Shown here in pieces: positions 1-11,690 of a stretch of DNA of 64,000 nt (the first letter of the stretch is position 1; each line of letters begins with the position of its first letter). Source of the stretch: Melitaea cinxia (Eukaryota; Arthropoda; Insecta; Lepidoptera; Nymphalidae); assembly GCF_905220565.1 (NCBI RefSeq), contig NC_059397.1:15563001-15627000 (forward strand), in the 5' to 3' direction. A program made the translations under genes and the position numbers. Under the pieces are notes generated by a model that ran no database searches, had not been told where the DNA came from, and worked only from the letters and a program-made list of their open reading frames with translations.

Positions 1-2040
1 ATACTATGTGGCTCCGAGCAGTTTCAGTTGGAACTCCAAAACCGATTCGATTCGCTGGAAACTACTAGCGACGTGGACGAGATAACCGACAACGTGGTGA
101 AGACGGTGTGTACACTGGGTCGCAGGCACTTTCCACCAACAAAGCCAACGAAGCAGTCCAAACTTTCTCCCGAAGCCTTGGATCTGATGCGGCAGAAGCG
201 CGAGTTGCCGGCTGCTTCGCCAGAACAGAGGGCTCTTTCCAAGAGGGTACGGAAAATTATTCGCCGAGACCTCCGCTGCTCAAATACGAGAGAGGTTACT
301 ACTCTGATTGAGCAGAATAGGGGGTCCAAAGTTTTCCAAAGACCATTGGGGAGAAGCCTTCTTGCGAAGCTTAAAACAAGAGATGGCAGAACCGTCTGCT
401 CTCGCCCTCAGATCCGAGAAGAGGTTGAGAATTTTTATGGACAGCTGTACTCGTCGAGCGCACGCAAGCCTGCGACTTGGGACACCGAAGATCCACGGGC
501 ACCATTGTTGCGCCATTATTCGGAGAGTATCCCGGACTTCGAAGAGGGCGAGATTAGTGCAGCGCTCGGGCAGCTTAAAAACGGGAGGGCCCCGGGGGAT
601 GACGGAGTTACCACTGAACTCCTTAAAGCCGCAGGGCGACCTGTCCTGAAAGCCTTGGCAAGACTATTTAACGCCGTCATCCACCGAGGTACCACGCCGG
701 AGGCGTGGTCCAGGAGTGTGGTGGTGCTGTTCTTTAAGAGAGGCGATAAGTCTCTGTTAAAGAATTACAGACCGATCTCACTTCTGAGCCACGTCTATAA
801 GCTGTTTTCGAGGGTTGTTACGAATCGTCTCGCCAGAAGACTCGACGAATTCCAACCACCAGAGCAGGCTGGGTTTTGAAATGGCTACAGCACCGTGGAC
901 CACATCCATACTGTTCGGCAGATTATCCAAAAGACGGAAGAATATAATCAACCGCTGTGTATGGCATTTGTGGACTACGAGAAAGCCTTCGACTCCGTCG
1001 AGACCTGGGCTGTCCTGGACTCTCTGCAGAGATGTCATATCGACTGGCGATATATCGAGGTACTAAAATCTATGTACGACGCGGCGACGATGACCGTTCA
1101 TGTCAATGACCAAAGAACAAGACCTATTTCCCTCCGGCGCGGGGTAAGACAGGGGGATGTAATATCACCGAAACTGTTTACCACTGCGCTAGAGGATGTT
1201 TTTAAGACCTTGGATTGGGGGGAACGGGGCATCAACGTCAACGGTGAATTCATCTCTCACCTTCGTTTCGCCGACGATATTGTCATCTTTGCGGAGACGC
1301 TGGATGAGTTAGGCCAAATGCTGGCCGGCCTAAACGAGTCCTCCCGACGTGTCGGTCTCTGTATGAACTTGGATAAGACGAAAGTTATGTTTAACAACCA
1401 GGTCATACCGATACCGGTATCGGTCGATGGTACCCTTCTCGAAGTTGTTCAGGATTATATTTACCTAGGCCATACTATCCAACTAGGCCGCAACAACTTC
1501 GAGAAGGAGGCCGATAGGAGGATTCGGTTGGGCTGGGCGGCGTTTGGCAGACTCCGTCGAGTCTTCACTTCGAAGATTCCGCAATGCTTGAAGACAAAAG
1601 TTTTCGAGCAATGCGTCCTGCCTGTGTTAACATACGGAGCCGAGACGTGGACACTGACCAAGGGACTGGTCCACAAGTTTAAAGTCGCTCAACGTGCAAT
1701 GGAACGGGCTATGCTTGGGGTCTCTCTCAAAGACAGGATTAGAAATGAGACTATCCGCGAGAGAACGAAAGTAACCGACATAGCCCACAGAATTAGCAAG
1801 TTGAAGTGGCAGTGGGCTGGTCATCTGTGTCGCAGGACCGATGGCCGTTGGAGTAGACGGGTCCTAGAGTGGAGACCGCGTCTTGGCAAACGCAGTGTGG
1901 GACGTCCTCCGGCCCGCTGGAGCGACGATCTACGTAAGATTGCTGGTGTAGGCTGGATGAGGATTGCGGAAGACCGGGATGTGTGCCGCGAACTTGGGGA
2001 GGCCTATGTCCAGCAGTGGACTGCGATAGGCTGAAGTGAG
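1..2040 (+). pseudogene. RTE-type LINE polyprotein, 5'-cut by the window edge, one internal stop
   Basis: This is the C-terminal part of a non-LTR retrotransposon ORF, open from base 1 in frame 1, so the endonuclease lies outside the window. Bases 28-876 give the linker and the start of the reverse transcriptase (APGDDGV, then NYRPISLLSHVYKL, then QAGF). A TGA at 877-879 breaks the frame; the codon that follows continues the same protein (NGYSTVDHI). Downstream are RT motif A (FVDYEKAFDSV), motif B (GVRQGDVISPKLF) and the catalytic FADD box (FADDIVIF), then a basic C-terminal domain with GKRSVGRPPARW and a stop at 2032-2034. The TGA could come from a CpG change of an Arg codon. RTE assignment is from the motifs and from the 3' end, which matches the tails of the short repeats at 10271, 43092, 50048, 54328 and 62817. 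Codon use is much more GC-rich than the surroundings. As it stands it cannot make full-length protein. Confidence 0.88.
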
Positions 2041-2094
2041 TTTTCAACCGATCGAGCTAGAAATGTTGTATGCATGTTTAGTTTAGATGACAAT

Positions 2095-2450
2095 ATTTGG
2101 TTAGCTATGTGACGTCATTCTAAACTCAACATGGCGTAACACCAATATAGCGTGCTAGTTATTTTTAATACATTCCTACGATATGGATATTAAATTAAAG
2201 GACTGGCTGAGAATGACTTGAAAATATAGTGACGTCACTATAAATCCAATATGGCGGAGTACTTTTAAAGATTAGTTAAGTATTTTTAATACACTTCTAC
2301 AAATTGGTTATAGTGACATTACTCTACATCCAATATGGCGGACATTTGGAGACGGCAGACTAGTTTTTATGCCCTGCTACAACATGAGTATCAAATGAAA
2401 GGATTAGCTAAGAGTACTAGACCGAGAAACCTGTACAGCGACAACTATAA
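2095..2450. repeat. Degraded minisatellite related to the 118-bp array at 3810
   Basis: Three diverged units carry GTGACGTCA-like and AATATGGCGG motifs at about 2107, 2227 and 2311, each followed by a block resembling ATGGGTATCAAATGAAAGG. The same two motif types alternate in the cleaner array at 3810-4300, so the two arrays are probably one family. The array lies immediately 3' of the RTE ORF and could be part of its 3' region or an independent older insertion. Confidence 0.55.
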
Positions 2451-2663
2451 AGTAAAAAAAATAATTATTATTAAAAGTAAAAGTTTTAAAAAAGTTTATT
2501 TTTAGTGCATTTATATAAAAGCTTGCTTTTTTATTTTAATTTATTCGCAGATAAAATGTGATAAAATAAAATAATTGTTTGTCTTTTGCTAATAATAATA
2601 TAAACTTCATATTTTAATACTTTAAGATTCTATTTTAATAACGTTCTAAAATAATGTGACAAA

Positions 2664-2996
2664 TCTAATATATAAAATTCTCGTGTCGCGGTGTTTGTAG
2701 TTAAACTCCTCCGAAACGGCTTGACCGATTCTCATGAAATTTTGTGTGCATATTGGGTAGGTCTGTGAATCGAACAACGTCTATTTTTCATCCCCCTAAA
2801 TGTTAAGGGTAGTCCACTCGTATTTTTTTTAATTTTTAGATAAATTATTTATTTTTTGTTTTATTAGGATTTGGCATTGAAAAATACATACAACCCTAAA
2901 TTTTCACCCTTCTACCACCAACCCTACTACTACCTACAACCCACTAACTACTATTTTTAAATAGCGTTTAGCGGCAAAAAAACGTTTGCCGAGTCT
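2664..2996 (+). mobile_element. Non-autonomous Helitron-like element, 3' end decayed
   Basis: It starts TCTAATATATAAAATTCTCG after a host A, and runs on with the phrase CTTGACCGATTCTCATGAAA, typical of lepidopteran Helitrons. The expected end (GTTTGCCGGGTCAGCTAG-like) is seen only as GTTTGCCGAGTC near 2983-2995, after which the match is lost. No coding sequence is seen inside it. Confidence 0.6.
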
Positions 2997-3574
2997 ACAA
3001 AAAAGAGAGCCGAGCTAGTTTACACATAAATTTTTAAAAATGTTGGTTACATCTGAAGAACATATCAACATTATGTTATTCAAATTTAATCGTTAAACGG
3101 AAACATTACCAAAATTCTGCACTTAAATCTGTCAGGAAATCATTAATTGAAAGACCATTGAAATTGAAATAGTTAGTAATCGATTATTATTAGTTTAATG
3201 TGAAGTTTCTATTTATTTGCATGTTTGTCGAATTTTATAGCGTTTGAGAACAAATTTAAAGAAACAATATTTGTGTTTAATTTAGATATAAGTATATATA
3301 TATACGCAAATAAAGCTAAATTTATACGATTTTATTAAATTAGTTACGTCTCTGCTGCTTTGCTTTTGTTAGTCAGTCAAACTCTCGATGCAGTTGTAGA
3401 AGTTGTGAATTGTTATGTTAAAATGTTGAATTTGATGAAGTTATACAAAATTGCTGAATTTTCGCTCGAGATGGTTTATGAACAAATATTTATTTTAATA
3501 ATATTTATGTTAGAAATAATATTATGTACAAACACTTTTGATAAAATAATGGTCGATACTATTTTATTATTTAA
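2997..3574. other. AT-rich non-coding stretch
   Basis: No repeat family or gene is recognised. A 72-aa frame at 3360-3578 has no recognisable motif and is treated as chance. Confidence 0.5.
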
Positions 3575-3800
3575 CTAGCTTCTGCCCGCGACTTGTCCGC
3601 GTGGATTTCGCTCCGGTTTAGCGTATACAGCTTAAGTTTTTTAAACGGTTTTATTTAGCTCACCCCGTTTGTTTTATTTTTTATTCTTGGGTCAAATTTA
3701 GTAATTCAAATTTCACCCTCTTCCTGTCAACCGATTAATCTGAAATTTTGTATACAATTTGAATTTTGGTGACAATACAATTATGTTTATTCATTATCAT
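3575..3800 (-). mobile_element. Helitron-like 3' terminus, minus strand
   Basis: The sequence begins CTAGCTTCTGCCCGCGACTT just after a host A at 3574. This is the reverse complement of a Helitron 3' end (AAGTCGCGGGCAGAAGCTAG). It runs without a break into the 118-bp array, so the array may be the internal part of this element. The 5' end is not identified. Confidence 0.5.
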
Positions 3801-3809
3801 TATAAATTC

Positions 3810-4300
3810 AAGATGGCCGCCGCTACAAAATGGCGGATAATTTATGTTTTATTAATCCCATCAATATGGGTATCAAATGAAAGGGCTCAACAAGCAGAAT
3901 ACAATATACTATAAAAAATTGAAATACAAGATGGCGGCCGCTACAAAATGGCGGATAACGTAGGTTTTATCGATCCCATCAATATGGGTATCAAATGAAA
4001 GTGCTCAACCAGTATAATCAATGTACTATATAAAATTAAAATCCAAGATGGCGGCCTCTACAAAATAGCGGATAACTTAGGTTTTATCAATCCCATCAAC
4101 ATGGGTATCAAATGAAAGGTCTCAACAAGTAGAATACAATTTACTATGCAAAATTGAAATCTAAGCTGGCCGCCGCTACCAAATGTCTGATAACAATTTT
4201 TTATCAATCCCACCAATATGGGTATCAAATAAAAGGGCTTGACAAGAAGAATACAGTGCACTATACAACCTCAATATTTAAGATGGGCCTTGCAATAATG
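3810..4300. repeat. 118-bp minisatellite, four units plus a partial
   Basis: The word AAGATGGC (or a one-base variant) recurs at about 3813, 3931, 4048, 4166 and 4283, giving unit lengths of 118, 117, 118 and 117 bp. Each unit also contains a CCCATCAATATGGGTATCAA block with its short internal dyad (CCCAT...ATGGG). Units differ by scattered substitutions, so the array is not very recent. Confidence 0.85.
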
Positions 4301-4348
4301 AAGCACTAAATGAATTAAACAGAATGCGAAATAAAAACTAAAAACTAG

Positions 4349-4529
4349 AAAATAAAAATAGGTAAAAAACTTTTTAAGTTAAACGGTTTTATGTTAAACA
4401 TACATTGCAATGTTTAAGATAAATGTACTAAAAACCAAAAAATAATAAAATAGATACAGTCGTGGGAATTATAAACATATGCATAGACTAGACTAAAATA
4501 AAACCGTGGGGCACGTCAATTGTCTACAA
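4349..4529 (+). repeat. Left inverted arm of foldback element
   Basis: It pairs with 4934-5114. Homology stops after GTCTACAA at the inner edge. Confidence 0.85.
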
Positions 4530-4933
4530 ATTATCGACTTAATGTGCGATAGAAGAATCGTTTAATTCGTCGTTAAAATAGGCAGTTGGCCCGCAGACGG
4601 TGAGGAAATTACTTACTATTTTCTTGCTCATGGAAATTCCAATAGTTATACACTCCATGTAAATAAAAGAGATGTTTCAACTAGTTTATCGTTGGACATT
4701 CACACTGCTGGCTGGCGAGGAATCGTTTCACTGCTCGTAGTTTGTCTTTAATCGACAAAACATATGATAAAAGTACTACTCGCTCACCACTATGAAACCC
4801 TAAAACTCGCTTATAATCGAGCTTGCTAGCTTGTTTCCACATTCTAGCCCTACTTATCACACGTCCATCGTTGTCGGTTAAACAACTGCCTAATTATAGT
4901 GTAACATTACAAAACAAACATTTTAATCAACGA

Positions 4934-5114
4934 TTGTAGACAATTGACGTGCCCCACGGTTTTATTTTAGTCTAGTCTATGCATATGTTTATAATTCCCA
5001 CGACTGTATCTATTTTATTATTTTTTGGTTTTTAGTACATTTATCTTAAACATTGCAATGTATGTTTAACATAAAACCGTTTAACTTAAAAAGTTTTTTA
5101 CCTATTTTTATTTT
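4934..5114 (-). repeat. Right inverted arm of foldback element
   Basis: Reverse complement of 4349-4529. Homology ends outward at CCTATTTTTATTTT. Confidence 0.85.
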
Positions 5115-8100
5115 TTATTATTTTAGGCTAATTTTACGGGCTTAATTTTTTTATTTTATAATGATAAATTCCTTAAAATAATGTTACGAAGTTTCTTTAC
5201 GATCGAGCAAGTTTTCTCAGCAAAGCGAATTTAAACTAATAAATTACGCTGTGCTAGCTCGGACTTGGAGCCGTGACCATTGAGTAACTAATACTAGCTT
5301 CTGAACGCGACGCTGTAGTCTAGTCAACAAATTCAAAAAGTTTTAATTAGAGATAAAGCTCCTAAAAATATGAGCCACGGCACATTATATTTTTGTAATA
5401 AAAAAAAAATACTGTAAATTTGTTTATTTATTTATTTATTTTGTTTCAGACATAAGTAGTCCATATCTTAATGTTAGTATTACAAAAACAACTTATATCT
5501 AATGTTAGTAAATCAATATAAATATGAATAGAAGTAAATAAAGATATCAAACAACAAATAAAATCAATACAAAATCAATACAAAAATAGTTGTAAAGGAA
5601 CATTCCTAAAAATTGTTAGATATTTGAAATTCAGACAATCTAGTCTAAGGTCCGTGTCGCCTCTTATCAGCTAGTACTTGGCACCCCTCGTAATCGGATA
5701 GGGAGCGTCAATCGACCTCGGACGTCCGACGCCTAACCGAGGGTTGCTATCTCAAGACTTCTTTGCCTTTTAGCCTTTGAAGCCCTTTTGTTGAATTGGA
5801 CAACCTTATCATCTTGCTTCCAATTGCTTTGTTAAGGTTTTCTATTTGATACGCGTATTGTTTCATTTGTAAAATAAAGGATGGGAATTGAAGATATTCG
5901 AATAATAAATTTAATAATATTCGAATTGACGAAGTTGACAAGCTCATTTTAGTAAAGGTTTATGATTTTAATTCGTGTAATATTTCGTTTATTATTCTAA
6001 AATTGTCTGAATTATAAGTACTTTCAAAAGTTTTAAGACAGAACATCGTACAGTTTTAAACAACTTTCAAAAAAAATAAAAGGTCTAGAAATATCTTTTT
6101 CATTATATATTTCTTATTTTAGAATAAATTAGGATTAGTACATTATGTATTAAGGTTAAAGAGGACACAGTAAATTGATTTATATTCTTGTCGTATAGAC
6201 GGTCTAACGAGAAACACTCATTTAATATACCTAATGGTAATATGGTAGGTTATTAGGTGCGTAAAATATAATAAAAATGCTCTCATATATTCATAAATCA
6301 ACATTTTTCGTATCTTTGGTGAGTATGATTTTATTAACTTACATTTATGTAATTTTGTTTCTATGATTGCTAAGTTGAGAAGTTATTATGTACTTCTTAA
6401 TTTCGTACTCTTTGACATATGAGTGTAACGTGTAAACAGGAAAAACTTTGAAATATCCCTTACATTAGATAAAAAATCATTATCAAAATCTAATAACTTA
6501 TTAAGTTGTGCTTTGTAAAATTTTTGAAAGTAAAAAACCCGATTTCTTTTTTTTTTGTATTTTATTCAGAAATTCAGAAATAAACATCGCTCGAATTCCA
6601 CCCATATATTAATAGAAACAAAATCGGAACTACATAATACTATATGGGTCGGGTCATATAGTTCTGAGAAAAACAAAGGAGGTTAACAATGTCCTTAGAA
6701 CATTTTTTTAAATAGTGAAAAAGGAACAACACATGTAACACAAGTCAAACCTAGAGAAACGTCCAGTAACCTTTGACGATAGTAATCAATGCCTTTAGTA
6801 GATAGTATCGACACCATCGTTAGCCTCCACTGCTACAAAACTGAGTCAAACAAAATACTACATATTCAAATTGGATTCAGAATGGTAGTTTTTATTTGGT
6901 GTAATTGGAATGGCTACTAAGCCCTTTCATATCTGAAATCCAATACACTTTAGATCGATTTTCAAATTGACGTCAGAATGTTCACTAGTATAGTTTTTAT
7001 ATTTAGATACACTTGACTTATAAAATAAACGTCAGAGTACAAAACCTTTTTTGAATACTAATAGTTTATTGAATGCTGCAAATAGTCAAACGAACAAATA
7101 TCTAATATATGTACAGAAATATATATAATTTTGCATATATATTTGTGCGTTTACCGTAATATTTACGTACTTTAGGTGTTACAAGTTTGTTTTGTGTAAT
7201 TTTTCTTGTCGTAAATTTATGGTTAGTTTTAATTTGTAATTCTTTTTTGTGAAATTATTCTGTAAATAATAGAATCTGAATTTTCTTCTTTCTTCATCTG
7301 AAATTTCGTATGCATAGGTAATTTTGTAATATTTAAATATTCCCTTTAGATATTTTTCATTTTATAATAATTTTTTTACTTTTTTCGGTATTATTATTTT
7401 TAATATTTTTAATTGTAGTATTGTTTATACTTACTTTATCTAAATAAGTTTTATACCATAACTTGTTATTTCATATATGATAAGAGACTCGACAAGTGCA
7501 TTAAAGAGATTCATAAGGACAGGATACGGAATTTTGTATCTTTCTATGGCCAATTTGCTAGCACAGCCCGTAGCTTGTCACATACATATTCAACGTGTCT
7601 ACTCTAATGGAATCTTTCGTTCACAGTTAAGCCTACTCTTTGACCTGTCCTAAAGAGATACAATTACAGTTTATACTAAAGTCTGGTTTATTAAAGCAAT
7701 CGTGGCTGTGTGTCCGTATATTTAATGGTCTTTCTTATTTATTAGAATGCGTCGATGGGATAATTATGTACAACTTTGTTAAAGTAAGTTCAATACTAGT
7801 TATGCGGCCACATACAAAGGTTTGTAAAGTCAAATTTTATTTTATTTTATTTATCATCTTACTAACAATAACTAACATAGATTATAAGTAAATATTGTTA
7901 CTAACACACTAATCTTCTATGGATGTTCACGTCTGAAATAAACGCTTATTATTATTATTATTATTAAATTGTAATACTTTTTCTGCTTTTGTTAGGCTTT
8001 CATTGGCTATTACTAGAAATGTGTCTCGGCTTCGGATATAATTGAACTGTATTTAATGACATTTCCTATGTCATTTTGAAAAGTCAGATAGTACAGATGT

Positions 8101-9477
8101 CCAAGGACATACCCCTGAGCTGTACCCGTAGTGATGGATATTTTATCACTGTGTTCATTTTCAATTCTTTCTTGACATTTTCTGACCCTGAGGTAATCTT
8201 CTCATCATTTGCGGAGAGGTCTATGGACGCCAATATTGTCTAGCTTTTTTTGTTAGTAATCACTGGTACCACATACAGCTAAAACACTTTTGGTTTCAGC
8301 TACTGAGATTGTTTACTGGACAAGAAGATACTTTTTATTTCCCGAACGCTGCCCAACCGAGTTTGGATCTACGAACTGGCTTTCTCTCGTAGTTGGACTT
8401 ACCCGTGCAGATCAGTTTTCTTCTTTGGTCATTATATATTACTTTCATAACAATTTTAATTACAACATTATAGCTTTATAATTTAATTGGATAATTATTT
8501 ATTTATTTACGGGTAAACGAATTAATTAAATTTTATTTTAACCTCCGCATGATATGAGTAATGAATCACGAGTTAAACCTAATTTGCAATAATGCCCAAT
8601 GGCGCTTCATTCCAAAACCTCTCAGGCAATTAATATTTCAGGCGTACGGTCCACACCAAATTAGGCTGCTAATGAATTATATATCCTATCATTGCAGCAA
8701 TAAGAGCTACAAATAACACGTGAGTGAAATCACACTGACCTGAGTTCCTTTATTATTTACTCAGGAGCTTTGAGACTCGAAGCACGTTCCAAACGGGTTC
8801 GACCGTCATGGTTAGTAAGCCTTTATTTTCGCTTTTTTTCTTTAATTAGTTGGACTTGTCAGACTGAAAAAAATATATGCACAGTCAAGAAACCGTAAAT
8901 GAAATAGAATTAGGTAGCAGTTTTTATATTTGCCGAGTTTCATTAGGACCCTCCATCTCCTGGGGGAATAAGACGTTTCAATAATTATGTTTAACCAGTT
9001 GACCCAATCAATTTCGGACCACACAAAGTAAGAAACTTTTTGCGCTTCCTTTTCATCCTTCTTTGACGAAATAAAACTTCTGATATTAAGTGACTTCACT
9101 TTGTTCAATATTGCAATAAATAATTACTGAGTAGAATAGCGTTGGTTTCTTGCTCTGGTAATCGAATGACCCGATCGATGTCTCCGAATCTTTTGTATAC
9201 ATTTTTTATAAAGATATTTTATATACATAGATTTTGTGACACTAACAACAGTCCTCGCCGCACTCGATTCTGATTGGTTATCACCAGCAAAGCAAATAAA
9301 TTGAGCGACAAAATCCATGCAGTATTTTAAAAGAAATACCAAAATAATAATTAATCATATATTTGTACATTGTAATACAATACTTCTATCGTATTAAAAA
9401 AAACCCACAACGCTTCATAATTTTGTTAATCAATAAATACCTTAATGAAAAATATATATTCCAATATAATTATTAGA
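5115..9477. other. Largely unique AT-rich DNA
   Basis: No gene is recognised. A CTAGCTTCTG at 5294-5303 may be another eroded minus-strand Helitron end. A TTTA-type simple repeat lies near 5425-5445. Bases 5640-5755 are locally GC-richer and mixed in composition, without identifiable meaning. Small frames at 7640, 8290, 8842 and 9124 show no motif and look like chance. Confidence 0.5.
7946..7966. repeat. (TTA)n microsatellite
   Basis: About seven perfect TTA triplets. Confidence 0.9.
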
Positions 9478-9581
9478 TCCGCCAACCCGCATTGGAGCAG
9501 CGTGGTGGATTAAGCTCTGATCCTGCTGCTACATGGGGAAAGAAGCCTATGCCCAGTAGTGGAATATTACAGGCTGAAACG
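9478..9581 (+). mobile_element. 5'-truncated tRNA-type SINE with 13-bp target duplication
   Basis: Only the 3' 104 bp of the SINE seen complete at 17264-17596 is present (GCCAACCCGCATTGGAGCAG to TATTACAGGCTGAAACG). It is flanked by perfect copies of TATAATTATTAGA at 9465-9477 and 9582-9594. The strong 5' truncation with a long target duplication is the signature of LINE-machinery retrotransposition. Confidence 0.88.
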
Positions 9582-9679
9582 TATAATTATTAGAGTTTTA
9601 GTTTTGTCAGACAGATATACATATCACAATACAAACTTTTTATGATTATTATTATTTTATTTTTTTACCTTTTTCTTTT

Positions 9680-9850
9680 TAAAGCGCCATCTTCTCACGA
9701 AGTTCAGCGATAATTTTGGCACCTTGTAGCCTTGATGCCGCGGCCCTGGATAACGAACGGGTGCTTTTCCAAAAGTATTAGCGTAGATTTTTTAGCCTAG
9801 ATGTTCTTCTACAAACCACACTGCGCTTGCCTTGGATCTTGCCCTGGATA
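9680..9850 (-). pseudogene. LINE C-terminal coding fragment
   Basis: Read on the minus strand, the fragment gives GKRSVVCRRTSRLKNLR, one in-frame TAA, then WKSTRSLSRAAASRLQ and IIAELREKMA. This resembles the C-terminal basic tail of a LINE reverse transcriptase protein (GRRRTSWLKNLR-like followed by RAAASR). It is about 57 codons with no catalytic motif, so it is a dead 5'-truncated copy. It is not the same family as the RTE at position 1. Confidence 0.6.
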
Positions 9851-9950
9851 GTAAGTTTTTTCAACACTAAATGTTATTTTTTTATCCAAATATATTCACA
9901 TGTATTACTGATGATTTGTGTAGTTTAATGAAATTTTTATAATAGTTTAA

Positions 9951-10121
9951 TCTTAATATATATAAATCTCGTGTCACAATGTTTGTCCTCAATGGACTCC
10001 TAAACTACTTAACCGATTTTAATCAAATTTGAACTTAAAAGATAGGCTTTATTTTATTTTGATATATTATGTTATTATTCAGAAAAGAATAAGGTGATAC
10101 GAAGTTCGCCAGGTCAGCTAG
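9951..10121 (+). mobile_element. Non-autonomous Helitron, 171 bp, intact ends
   Basis: It begins TCTTAATATATATAAATCTC after a host A and ends CGAAGTTCGCCAGGTCAGCTAG before a host T, with the expected insertion between A and T. A short subterminal palindrome (GAAGTTCGC region) precedes the CTAG. There is no coding capacity, so it must have been moved by a Helitron helicase encoded elsewhere. Confidence 0.82.
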
Positions 10122-10270
10122 TAATAATATATTTTATACTAGAAAGTTAGTATAGAGTATTACTCTAGAAACAAAGTGCACTGTTAAACTGTGTTCATTG
10201 TTTTTGTTACATTGCTTATTAAACATAAATTGTGTTTTTGTCTATAAATAAATAAATAAAAAATAAATAA

Positions 10271-10600
10271 GTGCTGTGTGGCTACGGCACTAAAGAATTT
10301 AGCCACCCCCTCTCTTCCCGTAGGTGTCGTAAGAGGCGACTAAGGGATAACAAGGTTCCACAACCATCTTGGAACTTAAGAAGCCGACCGATGGCGGGAT
10401 AACCATCCAACTGCTGGCTTTGAAATACACAGGCCGAAGACGGGCAGCAGTGTCTCCGGTGCGACAAAGCCAGTACTGCGGTCACCAACCCGCCTGCCCA
10501 GCGTGGTGACTATGGGCAAAACACATGAGTTCACGTTATTTTTGACGTAAACTTGTGGAGGCCTATGTCCAGCAGTGGACTGTAAAGGCTGTAATGATGA
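10271..10600 (+). mobile_element. SINE-like repeat with RTE-type 3' tail
   Basis: The repeat starts GTGCTGTGTGGCTACGGCAC and ends GGAGGCCTATGTCCAGCAGT..., followed by ATGA/AATA repeats. The last about 45 bp match the 3' end of the RTE ORF at about 1990-2034, so it is likely mobilised by RTE machinery. Related copies lie at 43092, 54328 (+) and 50048, 62817 (-). Frames in it are antisense or shadow frames, not genes. Confidence 0.82.
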
Positions 10601-11690
10601 AATAAATAAATAAATTGGTATAAAGATATTACATACTACACGATAATATAAGCTAAGACAACTGCTTAGCAAGGATATTATAAGTAAAGCTAATTAGATT
10701 TGCGACCGTTACGTTGACTGGTTTAGGGAGAGGATAACTCTTAACTGACGTCTTGTTGCTTGAGAGGAATATCCACGCTGTAGACAAAATAAAAAGTAAG
10801 TAATAAAAAGTCGTATGGTACATGTCTGGATATTATACTCAAGTAAGCTACTATAGAGTATATATACTTTTACCTAAGTTATCCTCGAGGGAGTCGTCTA
10901 GTACGAAGGGCTCATTTATTTTTATACTGTCACCAAACAGAAATTATTATTTTGTTTCCTTTTTTTTTTCTAGAACAAAGTGTCTTTTAACCGTGATATG
11001 TACATTGTGTGAGAAGCTTACCCAGGGGTCTTAGAAAGGTCAAATATATTTCAAAAAAATAACAAACGACATACGAAACTATATATTAATTTATATTTTA
11101 GAAATATAAAAGATCAAGACATTGGTTAGTAAATCACTCTTTATAGTTTGAATATAGGATTCATGCTTTCTCCAATAAACAAAATAACAGATTTCAAGAG
11201 TATTTTATTAAGTAAATAAACAGATTTATCAGCTTAAGAATGTCTCATACATTATAGCAATATTTTTCTCAATCTTTAATGAGCATAGTCTACGAGTAGT
11301 CATTTCGATTACAGAAATAGTTACACGGTATTAGTTTGATTAAATAAATAAGTTATTTAGATAAGCCATAATAGTAATTAGTTAAGCATTTAATTAGCAA
11401 CATGTGGTATCATTTATTATTTATGTCTTATAGCTACTGAGTGTAATTGCGTGTTATATATGATAAAGTCAAAGTGGATAATTGGATGAGATTTGTAATT
11501 TAATTGTCAATTTATGAAGAGGATTTATTACAAACTGATTGTTAATATAATTTACTCCAATATAGAAAAAATAAAATCACTTTATCTTTATCAATAAAAA
11601 ACAAACAAAAGAAAAATAGCAGTTATATAAAAGAAGTTTATACATATAAAAGAAACAATAAAAATTACCAACAACATACATTTTTGAACA
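10601..11690. other. Unique AT-rich DNA
   Basis: No recognisable gene or repeat family. A 70-aa frame at 10822 shows no motif. Confidence 0.45.

Larger units (their letters stand above)
4349..5114. mobile_element. Foldback / MITE-like element with 181-bp perfect terminal inverted repeats
   Basis: The left arm (4349-4529) and right arm (4934-5114) are reverse complements over 181 bp with no mismatch that I can see. They enclose a 404-bp interior with no significant ORF and no sequence that I recognise. The arms include TACAGTCGTGGGAATTATAA and AAAACCGTGGGGCACGTCAA. I could not define a convincing target-site duplication, and the superfamily is unknown. Identical arms suggest recent insertion or recent gene conversion between them. 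Confidence 0.85.

Noticed and set aside
1793..2047. Minus-strand 84-aa frame over the RTE C-terminus
   Set aside because: It is antisense to the well-supported RTE reverse transcriptase frame and has no motif of its own.
2095..4300. CRISPR array, because of regularly spaced repeats
   Set aside because: The whole unit, not just a short repeat, is conserved between copies, so there are no unique spacers. The sequence is eukaryotic in character and the units are 118-bp minisatellites.
9680..9850. Part of the RTE family at position 1
   Set aside because: The C-terminal motif (RRRTSRLKNLR with RAAASRLQ) differs from the RTE tail (GRPPARWSDDLRKIAG), so it is a different LINE.
10282..10672. Overlapping 68-98 aa frames rich in Arg and Ser
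   Set aside because: They are translations of the RTE-tailed SINE; the same peptides reappear at 43103, 54444 and 62883 wherever the repeat occurs.
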